Source: Branchiostoma floridae | Lineage: Eukaryota > Chordata > Leptocardii > Amphioxiformes > Branchiostomatidae | Length of the DNA stretch: 40,836 nucleotides | Direction of reading: 5' to 3' | NCBI RefSeq assembly: GCF_000003815.2 | Contig: NC_049982.1 | Coordinates: forward strand, 4,631,009-4,671,844 | Part shown: positions 32,118-40,836 of the stretch, piece after piece | How the letters are laid out: each line of letters starts with the position of its first letter | Position numbering within the stretch: position 1 is the stretch's first letter | Notes under the pieces: generated by a model | Seen by the model: only the letters and a program-made list of their open reading frames with translations | Told to the model about the DNA's origin: nothing | Database searches by the model: none | Program-made: the position numbers and the translations under genes

Positions 32118-32250
32118 CAGGCTGAATGAAAATTCTAACTGGAAGCTATGTGACTCCACTGCCCCCCCTCCAAAAAAGTCTAGGGTCGGCAGGTTTTTCT
32201 AGGGTAGGTAGGGAAACAGGAAACGCAATTATTGTTTCCCTAGGCCTCAC
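32045..32250. mobile_element. Partial MITE copy related to 29015-29375
   Basis: CTAACTGGAAGCTATGTGAC, AAAAGTCTAGGGTCGGCAGG, TTTTTCTAGGGTAGGTAGGG and the end CCCTAGGCCTC match 29203-29375 at roughly 85-90%. No matching left terminus was found, so only the right half is present. Confidence 0.7.
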
Positions 32251-32254
32251 ACAC

Positions 32255-34575
32255 TAACCACCCAAGGAAACCTCCATTAACGGCGCAGTAAAACAAAGCC
32301 GTCCAATTTTCAGCCAAACTGGAGGGAAAGATCGTTACAACAGTTAACTGTGTTCTGTAACAAGATGGGAATGTTTAAAGGGAATCGACAAAATTACCTC
32401 CTCTAAACATCTGTCGGCACGTAATTAGGCTATTTAAGTCTCTCAGTCTCATGTGTTTACAACATACTTTAGGGTGCAAGTCATCTTGTAGAGTGTTGAG
32501 CTATCAAACAATTGTTTTTTTCTTGTCAGTTCCTTGAAGTTCATAATATCATATCGTAGCACAAGTCATAACATAAAATGAGAACGGAGCAATGAAAATA
32601 CACGTATTTGTGCAAACTCCTAGCTAATTGATCCATGTATGGCTAGCTATCCGTACAGACTTTTAAATGGCAATCTAACTCCATTACTACTACATGTACA
32701 GACATCAACTTGGAACTGTGACAAATCAGCCCTTCTCGTTCCTAATAAATCAAGCAAGGTAACTTAATTACCATTTTATAAAGATCATGTAGGTTATTAT
32801 ATAATGACATCAATCAAATTAGCACTCAATTGCCATTTCATATACAGCGTCATACTCGATATTAATCAAGTTATCATACCCGAGAAAAATCAATCTACAA
32901 TGATGAAACCTAATAAGCTAATCCATTATCAATCATAGCTTTAGGTGTGGCCAATTTGCTCGTGGGTTGTTTGACTTCTAAACTGAGACAAAAACTGTAG
33001 CTGCTTTCTTTGGCTAGAAAAACTTTTCCTCTTTTTGTTTTTGAAATTAAAATCATAAGTCTCATCCCCAGAATACCTTAAAAGTTTGTGGAAATTGCTG
33101 TAACATAAGGTATAATTCTGCTGGCATTAATCGTTTTATGATTCATACTGGATCTTGTAGCAATTTATGATGTCTACCTGCAGAGCTCTTCAATATTTGT
33201 AACAATTGGGCATATCAAGTTTCATTAGAATCTAAACATTCTTAGGCTGGCCAAATTGCATCATCTTTTAAAACCCTGGCTGAATCAGAAGCCACTGTCA
33301 ATTTTGAAAATTCAAAAGCTCAATTTTAAATATTTTTATACTAAAAGATTGAGAATTGAACTAATATTGCCTAAACATGGTCCTCATGGCATGAAATTGC
33401 TTCCGGTCCACTTAGTGTAGATGTGCATCATCATTCTATGGTTCTCTTTCAAGCCTTGTTGATACCCTATTTTTCCTTATCTTTACTTCAGGCTCAAATT
33501 TACTCTTATCAGTAAAACATAGAAAACTGCAATTACATGCAATCAGTCACGGCAATAATAGACAGAACAAATACAAAGAATGTATTACTAAGATTTGAAG
33601 GGAGATAAAGTGAAAGTGGTTTAGGTTCAGTTTAGCTCACTGAGGAGCTATTCTTTTACTGTTCGGGACAGAGATGACAGATGCAGCAGCTTCATTGTAC
33701 AAGGGAAATTCCCCTAGCTCCATCCCCTAGTTCTTTCCAATGTATCTTTTTGGACCACAGTTTAGCATGCGGTTGTAAGGAGTTCCAACCCTATCTAGTA
33801 GCATGCAAGTCGGTTGAGCACTGCACAGCCGGAATTGAACGGCTTCTTTTCTAGTTCCAGAGCAGGGCAATCAACCAGTAAACTATGGACTCTAAACAAT
33901 GATGATAAAATAACAGATAAAACCTTGAGAAACAAAGTAAGGCTGCCAGAAGCAAAGAGTAATTTCAACACAATTGTAACTGCTACAGTCTTATCAGATC
34001 CAAAGAGTTGAGAAAGAAAAGCAATAACTTGAACGTGTCAAATTCAACAATGACAGATAAGAGACTTTTTTAATTTACAAACTTTGGCAATAAAAATGCG
34101 GAGCGGGAAATGATTTTACTGTGGAAGCACCCTAGGCAATCCAATTGTCCTGTCAAATGTTTATGGTTATCTATCGAGAATACCAAATGAATATAAACTC
34201 AGACAAACTGAGCTATTTGATGCGCAAGATAACCATTGTAAAAGTTATTGGCTGTTTAATGAACATAAAGTCAAACATTGTGCTTGGGAGAAAAAAGTAA
34301 CATGATCCTATTCACAGTAGTGAATTCACAGAGTACATGATTTTTGTACAATGTCATACAGTTATATTATAATAGCAGTTATTAGTAACATTATGTACAA
34401 GATACTAGACCTCCCTTCCTCTTTCCAACATTTGATGTGTGGTCTCAAAAATTCAAAAATAGCCGAGCTGCATGCAACGTCCGCAGATGTCCGTCGTAAA
34501 TCAGCATAGCTGCACACCCCGCTGCAAACTTACACCCGGGGGAGGCTATTTTTGCTCTCACTGGTATTACTGTAA
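32255..34575. other. Gene-free AT-rich stretch
   Basis: No gene or array recognised. 32740-32945 is dense in homeodomain-type cores (TTAATTACC, TCAATCAAATTAG, AATTGCC, GATATTAATC), possibly regulatory but also expected in AT-rich DNA. The 65-aa frame at 33814-34011 is not family-like. Confidence 0.45.
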
Positions 34576-34580
34576 CAGTT

Positions 34581-34876
34581 ACGGTTGCAGTTTTGTGCAT
34601 GATACACTGGATAGACACCACACACAGTGTGATAGGGGCACACCAAGCTCACCTTTGACTGAAGTACAGCCCACACAGTTTCGGACCCAAAGCACTGAAG
34701 AAGCCACACAGCAAAACAACGGTTGCAGTTTTGTGCATGATATAGGGGATGTTATGATCATCATTGATGGGCACCCCACACATGTGACATGGACACAGCG
34801 GGCTCACCCTTGACTAAAGTACAGCCCACACATACAGTTTTGGACCTGAAGCACTGAAGGAGCCACACAGTGAAAC
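34581..34876. repeat. Two-copy tandem repeat, ~138-bp unit
   Basis: ACGGTTGCAGTTTTGTGCAT begins copies at 34581 and 34719. Both contain GGCTCACC, TTGACTGAAGTACAGCCCAC and GAAGCACTGAAG...GCCACACAG. The plus open frame (34472-34813) and its minus counterpart follow the repeat and are not called as genes. Confidence 0.9.
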
Positions 34877-34892
34877 TTTATAGAAATTGCTA

Positions 34893-35028
34893 AACTTTCT
34901 TTCCAACACTGAATTAAGCTATAGGGACTTACCCTCTAAATTTTCGGTCAAACTCCGTCAACCTTGTTCACAGAATGACCCTCTCTATCTCTCTATCTAT
35001 AGCTTAATTCAATGTTGGAAAGAAAGTT
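34893..35028. repeat. Foldback with 32-bp arms
   Basis: Arms 34893-34924 (AACTTTCTTTCCAAC then TGAATTAAGCTATAG) and 34997-35028 are inverted copies with one mismatch, separated by 72 nt. It sits directly after the tandem repeat above. High identity suggests recent origin. Likely a small foldback transposon; a hairpin RNA is possible. Confidence 0.85.
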
Positions 35029-35029
35029 C

Positions 35030-35733
35030 CATAATCTATTCTACCGAACACAGATGAACTTTCATGCTAACAGTGAAACATGTTTGCCTGTACTAGGCTC
35101 GAAAAAAGCTCCTAATATAGTAATACGAGGAATATGCAGCTCCAGCATATTTCTGAAGATGGGGCATAAGTACAAATGTATGTAGGGTTGGCTTGAATTT
35201 GTCCTTCCTCACGTACATGTACTAGACACCCTACACAATGACTGGGGCACAGCTGGATCAACTTTGACTACAGTGCAGCGTATGAAATGATAATGTGTGC
35301 ATTGTTGGCATTAATGGTTTTAAACTCATTACAGATTGGTCAGGTTCATAATGAACATTCAGAGACAAAAAATTGTAACCACCAGACTTGAACTTGAAGT
35401 TTTTCAACTGTCATACAACACAAACTTTTCGCATGCTAATAGACTTGAACATTGTTGAAGTTCGTTGATTCTTGTCTCGGCAATACATGGGGGTTCTTCT
35501 GAATTCAGAGTTGAGTGTTGTCAGACCCTCTATAAGTATAAGGTGCCTCGATCAGGGCTAAAATGGTAGCATCAAGTGTCACTGAACTACATGTCCTCTG
35601 CACTTCGCAAACCCATGACAAGGAATATCTTTCTATCAGAATATAGAACCCAGACATGACAACACGCACCCTAGCCCTCAGACACCCATGACAGAGCCAT
35701 TAAATCTTTGGGGTGTGCGAAAATAAACGGCAG
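35030..35733. other. Gene-free stretch
   Basis: No gene recognised. GGCTCGAAAAAAGC near 35097 vaguely resembles the MITE termini elsewhere but no partner end was found. A TATA-like CTCTATAAGTATAAGG lies near 35529, about 200 bp before the exon candidate at 35734. Confidence 0.4.
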
Positions 35734-35803
35734 CATGGCCTCGGTATACGGAGGTCACAGATATATAGAAGAGCCGTCAAAGTTTGACAAGGTTCGCCAT
35801 AGT
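35734..35803 (+). CDS. Candidate first coding exon, unknown protein
   Basis: ATG 35734 is in a near-ideal Kozak context (GGCAGCATGG). The 23 codons read MASVYGGHRYIEEPSKFDKV then RHS and end at a donor-like AGT|GTAAGT (GTAAGT at 35804-35809), leaving one base of phase. The peptide is well mixed in composition. The frame also stays open beyond the donor to 35935, so splicing is not required. No family recognised and no second exon found downstream. Confidence 0.25.
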
Positions 35804-35939
35804 GTAAGTCTTACACTCTGTCAGGAAATCCTTTGGATGTTCTGCTGTTTAAGTGCCTCGGGGCATGAAAGTCTATCTGCATGTTTCCGCTGTGACCAAC
35901 ACAAAGTTGGAACCACGGATGTACGACATATCTAAAGCA

Positions 35940-36570
35940 GGGGGAACAGACATATTCTTTCTAATTTAGCTTACTTCAGTTATTAGTGTCACTTAAAGGC
36001 ATGATACGACCTGCTAAAATACATTGTACACTACATACAATGTGTAAATGTGCATTACAATTAAGGTGCCAGGCTCCAAAAATACAGCATGTCTTAAAAT
36101 GAACGATTTGAAAGCATTAAGTCTCTGCACATACATTGTAGTTATAAGTATCTACATTGTAGATGTTCAACTATGTATTTTTATATCAATACGATGGTGC
36201 CGTTATCTAAAGAAAATACCCTTAACACACAGTTACATGCATTATACACGTTATACAACAGAACAGAATATAAGAAAAAAGTAGAGCATCTTTAGTTGTT
36301 AATCATAGGAATTACAATGTTATTGTTCTATACCGTCTTAGAAATCTACCCATTTCCAAGTAAACCTCAATTAGTAAAATCAATACTAATAGTTTGTAGC
36401 AGGTGTACGTGTGTTATATTAAATACTGTTTAAAGTACCCGTTCTTCGACAATGTGAAAATGACCTAGGGAATATCTTTATACTGCCTGCTACTCCAACT
36501 ATGACCACTAGGGGTTCGATACGCAATGCATGCATGCCTCCTCCACTCACCCATAACTCACACCACACAG
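35940..36570. other. Gene-free stretch
   Basis: Nothing recognised. ACATTGTA/TACAATGT words recur (36020-36160) but form no clear array. Confidence 0.5.
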
Positions 36571-36635
36571 GCACCCTCAAATCACAAACAACGGACACCC
36601 AAAGCTTAAAGCCCCCAACTGACAGAATCGCTCAC

Positions 36636-36783
36636 CTGTAATGGTTGCCCGGGTAACGGTTGATGTCACACCTGTTGCATGATGGGATTTGATGCTTGAT
36701 TGACAGCTAGAAGAGACAAACAAGCAGAGGGATCGAATTACAAGCTTGTCGAGATGTACACGTAACATGGAGCAAACAATCAA
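36636..36783 (-). CDS. Weak minus-strand first-exon candidate
   Basis: An open frame starting MIVCSMLRVHLDKLVIRSLC runs to a strong donor-like CAG|GTGAGC (minus strand, junction at 36635/36636). It overlaps the regulatory-site cluster at 36644-36706, which makes a coding role less likely. No family recognised. Confidence 0.15.
36644..36706. promoter_or_regulatory. RFX X-box, CRE-like and PBX/MEIS site cluster
   Basis: GTTGCCCGGGTAAC (36644-36657) fits the RFX X-box GTNRCC-N2-RGYAAC. TGATGTCA (36661-36668) is a one-base variant of CRE, 3 bp later. TGATTGACAG (36697-36706) is the exact composite PBX-MEIS/PREP decamer. Three long, specific sites within 63 bp is more than expected by chance. X-box followed closely by a CRE-like site resembles known RFX-CREB arrangements. 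Target gene unknown. Confidence 0.4.
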
Positions 36784-36789
36784 AATTAA

Positions 36790-38440
36790 AGAATTTGCCG
36801 CTTTACCTGGACAAATGAAGGACTAATAGACTGATCTAAGACTAGTCTACGTGTAATAGCAAATGTTGCAATGTCTCTTTGTCAAAAATTTCTTGTAAAT
36901 ACAACAAAACATGACTTCTTAGCAATCTTGCTGATTATCCCCACTTGTGAGTCAGAGATATCTCTCAACAATTGTAACAATTACTTGGCCATCCTACCTT
37001 TATCCTCTTTGCTACACTGTTGCAATCAGACAATGCTCTTCAGACATTAGCATTAAAACACTATAGTATGAACACGTCACAGTAAATTTACTTCATGTTC
37101 TAGCTAGCTGCCATGATTAGAATTTCATAGCGGCTCACTAAAAACATTCCACTCACTGGCATATGCAAGAATCACAATAATTATTGTTAAACAAAATATT
37201 TATCAAAGTCATATCTTATACCAAACAGACTCTCAAGTCTTGAAACGACATTTCGAGCAGTGATATTACTACGGCCAACATAACAATGTACAGAGTAACG
37301 TGCTGGTGACACTTATAGGAAGATGGCGTTTTGAAAGCAATGCTCCAGAATAATACTGACATTTTTCTGTCTATAATATTAATGCTGAGTCACACAGCTC
37401 ACAGACAGTGATGGAGAGTAGTGATATGATGAAAGGTAAAAGTAGCCAACTGTTCAATCTTAACGTAGAAGATCTGTTAAAAGTAAGAATTAAACTGAGC
37501 CTGCTTGCAGCAAAATTGACATGCAAATTACGTAAGGGCTTCAGCAGAGCTGATTAAACACAATGCTGTCTATCTCATGCACCCTTTGACGTCACTACTC
37601 AGCTTGTCTGTTATAACCGGGCCAATCGACTCAGCACAGAGATTTAGGTCAATAAAACGGTGGCAAATATAAAGGAATAGGGATTCATTTCTTCAGGATT
37701 TGTCTTCCCATGCTGGGATGAATATTAGCTTGTTAGCACAAACAAAAATTTCACCATGTCCATAAAAAAAATCTGAACTTCATAACATGAATTTGACTTT
37801 TCTAAGCTTCAGTTCAGTTCATTTCACTTCAGTTAGATTGACTAAATATTATTAACTAAATACTATACTAAAGACAATTAAGAACATGGCCAAACAATGA
37901 GTGCAGGCAGGCTAGGAGACAGAGAAAAAAAATAAATCTAGAGAAAGCCCTCTCAACTCAGAACACAGATTTAGGTCAGTTACAGTAAAACAGTGCAAAC
38001 AATAAAACCAGCAATTGCTGTAGTTTGGACCTAAGCATTTCTCCTTAACAAGAAAGATGTTCCATAAAATTGATAAGAATAAGAATTTAGGATCATACAG
38101 CAAGGACGATTATTCAGATCAGCCCTATGCTGAAGCCTAAAATGATAATGATAAATTTCTCTATACATGCAAATCTACGAACTCCATCCCTCATCAACCC
38201 TATGTGTATAATACATACATAATGTCCTGAAGTCATTGTGCACCTGTTTGATTGTTGACTATCCCTTCAAGTTTGATAAATCTAAATTTTCGTATCAACC
38301 AACTTAAGTACTAGAAAAAATGCTTAAAATGTCTCATTTGGTACACATAATCTGTTTTAACAATGTGTGTATGATGAGCAAAAGCCACAATTGTGACCAA
38401 AGATCTAGGTTCTCATGAATGCATTGTACATATTTTCCTC
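36790..38440. other. Gene-free stretch
   Basis: No gene recognised. A perfect CRE (TGACGTCA) lies at 37587-37594. Near 37160-37200, GCATATGCAAG and AATAATTATTGTT resemble POU and SOX sites. TTCCCATGCTGGGATGA near 37706 echoes the repeat at 26470. Confidence 0.4.
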
Positions 38441-38444
38441 CTCA

Positions 38445-38452
38445 TGACGTCA
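38445..38452. promoter_or_regulatory. CRE palindrome upstream of small ORF
   Basis: TGACGTCA followed by C, five bases before the ATG at 38457. Full-length CREs near starts are typical of CREB/ATF-bound promoters, though this one would lie in the 5' UTR or at the initiation site. Confidence 0.35.
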
Positions 38453-38456
38453 CGGT

Positions 38457-38655
38457 ATGGCTACCTGTCGCGCAACAAGAGCTCTGAGTTTACTTTTCTC
38501 AGGTGTTTTTTTGGCTCGGCATCTCAAAACGGATACTCAGACGCCCAAGAGTGCAATGGAGCGTGTCTTGCACAACATCTTACACCAACAGCGCCCAGAA
38601 AAGATCCGACATGGAAGAAGCAGCCAGGCATTACATTACTGTTGTCTGTAAATAA
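38457..38655 (+). CDS. Possible small gene or terminal exon, frame ambiguous
   Basis: Three plus frames are open. Frame 1 starts at ATG 38457 (CACGGTATGG, good Kozak), begins MATCRATRALSLLFSGVFLA, a basic-hydrophobic start like a mitochondrial or membrane leader, and ends at TAA 38649-38651 (64 aa). Frame 2 ends at 38659. Frame 3 opens after an acceptor-like TTTACTTTTCTCAG (AG 38501-38502) and ends SDMEEAARHYITVVCK, stop 38653-38655. AATAAA at 38651-38656 and 38655-38660 overlaps the stops. A perfect CRE lies just upstream. Composition is less AT-rich than the flanks. No family recognised. Confidence 0.3.
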
Positions 38656-38669
38656 ATAAATAATGCTCG

Positions 38670-39400
38670 TGTGTGCCTGGCCTGAAACTGAGACCCCCTC
38701 GACAAAAAGGGTTGATCGCGTCGGCTACTAATCGTACTGATTTAGTAACAATAGATTATGGACTTAAACAGTTAAAGATCCAACATAGAAAACACCATCG
38801 ACATAGACTATCCCTCTTATAAACATCTTGTCCTTTATATCAATGCACACACCTGATCAAGGAAACAGGTAAGTTGCAGACTTCCAAAATACGCACTAAG
38901 CAGTAAGGTGAATTAAGTGTAGTATCAAACTTATAAGCAGACCATAAGAGGCTCAATAAATGAAAACAGTTGAAGGTGTGGCCCTGGGCGGGTTCAAAAT
39001 ACCCCCAGAGTTTTGCCCAAAACACAAGATATGAATAGAGTCTGTTGGGGCATCAAACTAACTGTAACTCTACGGTATATGCCTTGCATTAATTACCAAT
39101 TTGTCTTTAAAACGTTTGGGCACATAAAGCATCAGGTTGCCCGTTAGATTGTTCTCAGGGGAAGCTTTGTGGTATAGCTGCCCAAGCCAAGCCTGGATAA
39201 CAATTGTTTTCCCTACCACCACAGGCTAAGTAAGCAAATATATCATTGATCAACAAGGTACACTGTGCCCTGAAGGGAAGAGGGGGACAGAAAAAAACGA
39301 ACAAAAATGTTTCAGGGGTGGAACCTCTGTGGGACTGTTTATGAGGGAACAGGTGAAGTAAAATGGAAGGGGTCAAGGTGGATGAAAATGAACAATTGCT
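38670..39400. other. Gene-free stretch
   Basis: No gene recognised. The 150-aa minus frame at 39155-39607 runs into the dispersed repeat to the right and shows no domain. Confidence 0.5.
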
Positions 39401-39439
39401 AAACAAACTGAAAAGTTTTAAGAGCTGATGTCTGTAAAA

Positions 39440-40110
39440 ACCAAGCAAAATCAGAAAAAGTTGGCCAAACTCAAAAAATCGATTTTCCTTAAATTTTGTG
39501 TGGTGGTAGGGCCTTGGTCCAAACCTACAAAAATGGCAAAGTTTTAGATCTGCGGTCACCGGTTGCCATGGCAACGGCCATTTTTCAAAATGGCGGATTT
39601 TCACCAAGAGAAGGCCTTGGTCGCGTCCAAAAGAGGCCTCCTTTGGACTCCTGTAGCCCCCACAAATTAACAGATATTTTATTGATTCTCGGATATGTTA
39701 TTACCCATATTCTAATGAAAAAAATGATATATGGTGATGCTCAAAATGTTTTTGTAGTGAGGTGCAGCAGATGTTTGAAAATGATGTGTTTTCGTGAATT
39801 TCCAAAATTGACAAAAATCAATTTTTTGACCATTTTTATTGACCATTAGCTCATTTACAGGCAAATCAATTTGCTTGATTTTTGGCACAGTTATAGTTTG
39901 AACCTTTGTATACATCATATGTAAAAAAAAGTTTGGGCCTTTTACGTATCGAACCGTGGTGGCCCCGAGAGTAAACCAATATTTCCATTTCAAGAAAATC
40001 GTAACCATAGAATTATTCCTGGAAAAACAGTCATAGCTTACCAAAAATGAATTTCAGTTTCATGTTATGTAGCAGAGGAACTTACCTATCACTTATAAAA
40101 GCAGGGTTGT
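39440..40110. repeat. Probable dispersed repeat with perfect RFX palindrome
   Basis: Repeat-like, homopolymer-rich sequence (CAAAAATGGCAAAG, CATTTTTCAAAATGGCGG, GACAAAAATCAATTTTTTGA). It includes GTTGCCATGGCAAC at 39562-39575, a perfect palindromic RFX X-box. It leads directly into the tandem array at the right edge and may belong to the same larger element. No terminal repeats found, so limits are approximate. Confidence 0.4.
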
Positions 40111-40117
40111 TCTAGAT

Positions 40118-40836
40118 TTTTTTATAATTGCCTTTAAGATGATTTTATTGAGTTTTTTTCGTCATTTTTAGACCAAAAAATGTATATTTTGGCCCAAGCA
40201 CCCTGGTATTGCAACCAAATGACCTGAAATTTGGTATAGGAATGTCCTGGACAAGTACACACATGGGTTGATAACTGGTTTGCCATGTAATAGAACAAAA
40301 TGCTGAATTTGGTGACTTTTTTTGGCATTTTCGGCCCAAAAAGTACATTTTTGGCCCCTGTACCCGGGTTTTACAACCGAATGCCCTGAAATTTGGTATA
40401 GGAATGCCCTGGACACATGCGCACATAGATTCAATAACCATTTTGGCATACTGTTCAACAAAATGCTTAATTTTTTCCAAAAAAAGTACATTTTTGGCTC
40501 CCATACCCTGGTTTTACAACTGATGAATGACCTGGAATTCGGTATAGCAATGCCCTGAACATACATGTATGCGCACATGGATTCAATAACATGTTTTGCA
40601 TACAGTACAACAAAATGCTTTATTTTGAACATTTTGCCATTCTTTTTTCCCAAAATCATTTTTCGCTCCTGTTCCCTGGTTTTCCAAGTAAATAACCGGT
40701 AAAAATTTGGTATAGGAGCGCCATGGAAATGGCTTTTATAGCCCGTTTTTGCATACAGTGCAACAAAACGCTTAATGTTGTACTTTTGGGTCATTGCTTT
40801 ACCCAAAGTATTCGGACGCTCGATCGCACGCTATCA
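40118..40836. repeat. Tandem array, ~160-bp unit, four copies
   Basis: AAATTTGGTATAGGA-type cores start near 40228, 40390, 40536 and 40704 (spacing 162, 146, 168). Units share AACAAAATGCTTAATTT, AGTACATTTTTGGC, CCTGGTTTTACAAC, TTGGTATAGGAATGCCCTGG and GCACAT(A/G)GATTCAATAAC. Copies are well diverged and run off the right edge. The long minus frames (40168-40806, 40145-40504) are made by the repeats; their repeating peptide (IPIPNFR...TRV.GPK) shifts frame between units. Confidence 0.9.

Noticed and set aside
34472-34813. 113-aa plus-strand open frame
   Set aside because: Generated by the two-copy tandem repeat; the same stretch is open on the minus strand too.
39155-39607. 150-aa minus-strand open frame, longest Met-started frame apart from the array-derived one at 40168
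   Set aside because: Starts inside repeat sequence that includes the RFX palindrome and has no family signature.
40168-40806. 212-aa minus-strand open frame
   Set aside because: Lies wholly in a tandem array; the repeating peptide changes frame between units, so it is not a maintained protein.

Overview
The window looks like non-coding DNA from a large animal genome. It is AT-leaning (roughly 60% A+T by eye), has no long open frame, no operon-like gene packing and no complete intact gene that I can recognise. It is full of 5'-truncated non-LTR retrotransposon ends, tRNA-derived SINE remains, small inverted-repeat transposons and local tandem duplications. The style (many ACATGT/TACATGTA words, LINE tails ending AATAAA plus (CAAA)n or (TAAA)n, 100-N scaffold gap) fits a marine invertebrate deuterostome. 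Amphioxus (Branchiostoma) is my best guess, but that is inference, not proof.

Layout: 1-1490 is four tandem copies of a ~330 bp unit, one split by a retrotransposon end. 1650-3110 is a ~140 bp G-rich satellite, also invaded, with an assembly gap at 2137-2236. 3170-13400 is mostly gene-free, with two weak exon candidates on the + strand (5662-5789, 7376-7483), a CCAAT-box cluster (8747-8812), a hAT-like MITE (10937-11239) and a small tandem repeat (12415-12622). 13885-14605 is a nested tandem duplication. 15023-18720 holds a LINE 3' end, a SINE relic, a CpG-rich patch, a striking 84-nt hairpin (16324-16407) and a LINE reverse-transcriptase C-terminus. 20400-25600 holds more LINE/SINE ends (one with a perfect 13-bp target duplication), a 90-aa ORF of unknown nature, a 195-bp tandem duplication and a hammerhead-ribozyme-like retroelement motif.

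28570-31140 is the most unusual part: about ten diverged copies of a ~200 bp unit, six of them carrying a perfect CRE palindrome TGACGTCA, interrupted by one MITE and preceded by another. 31460-32250 contains duplicated MITE-like segments and (ACTC)n repeats. 34580-35030 contains a two-copy tandem repeat followed by a 32-bp-arm foldback. 35734-38660 contains weak exon candidates and regulatory-site clusters (RFX X-box, CRE-like, PBX/MEIS). 39480-40836 is a dispersed repeat with a perfect RFX palindrome, followed by a four-copy ~160 bp tandem array.

Every retroelement end whose direction I could read lies on the minus strand. One explanation is that the window sits in large intron(s) of a gene transcribed from the plus strand, where antisense insertions are better tolerated. 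The + strand exon candidates would fit this, but none is matched to a known protein.
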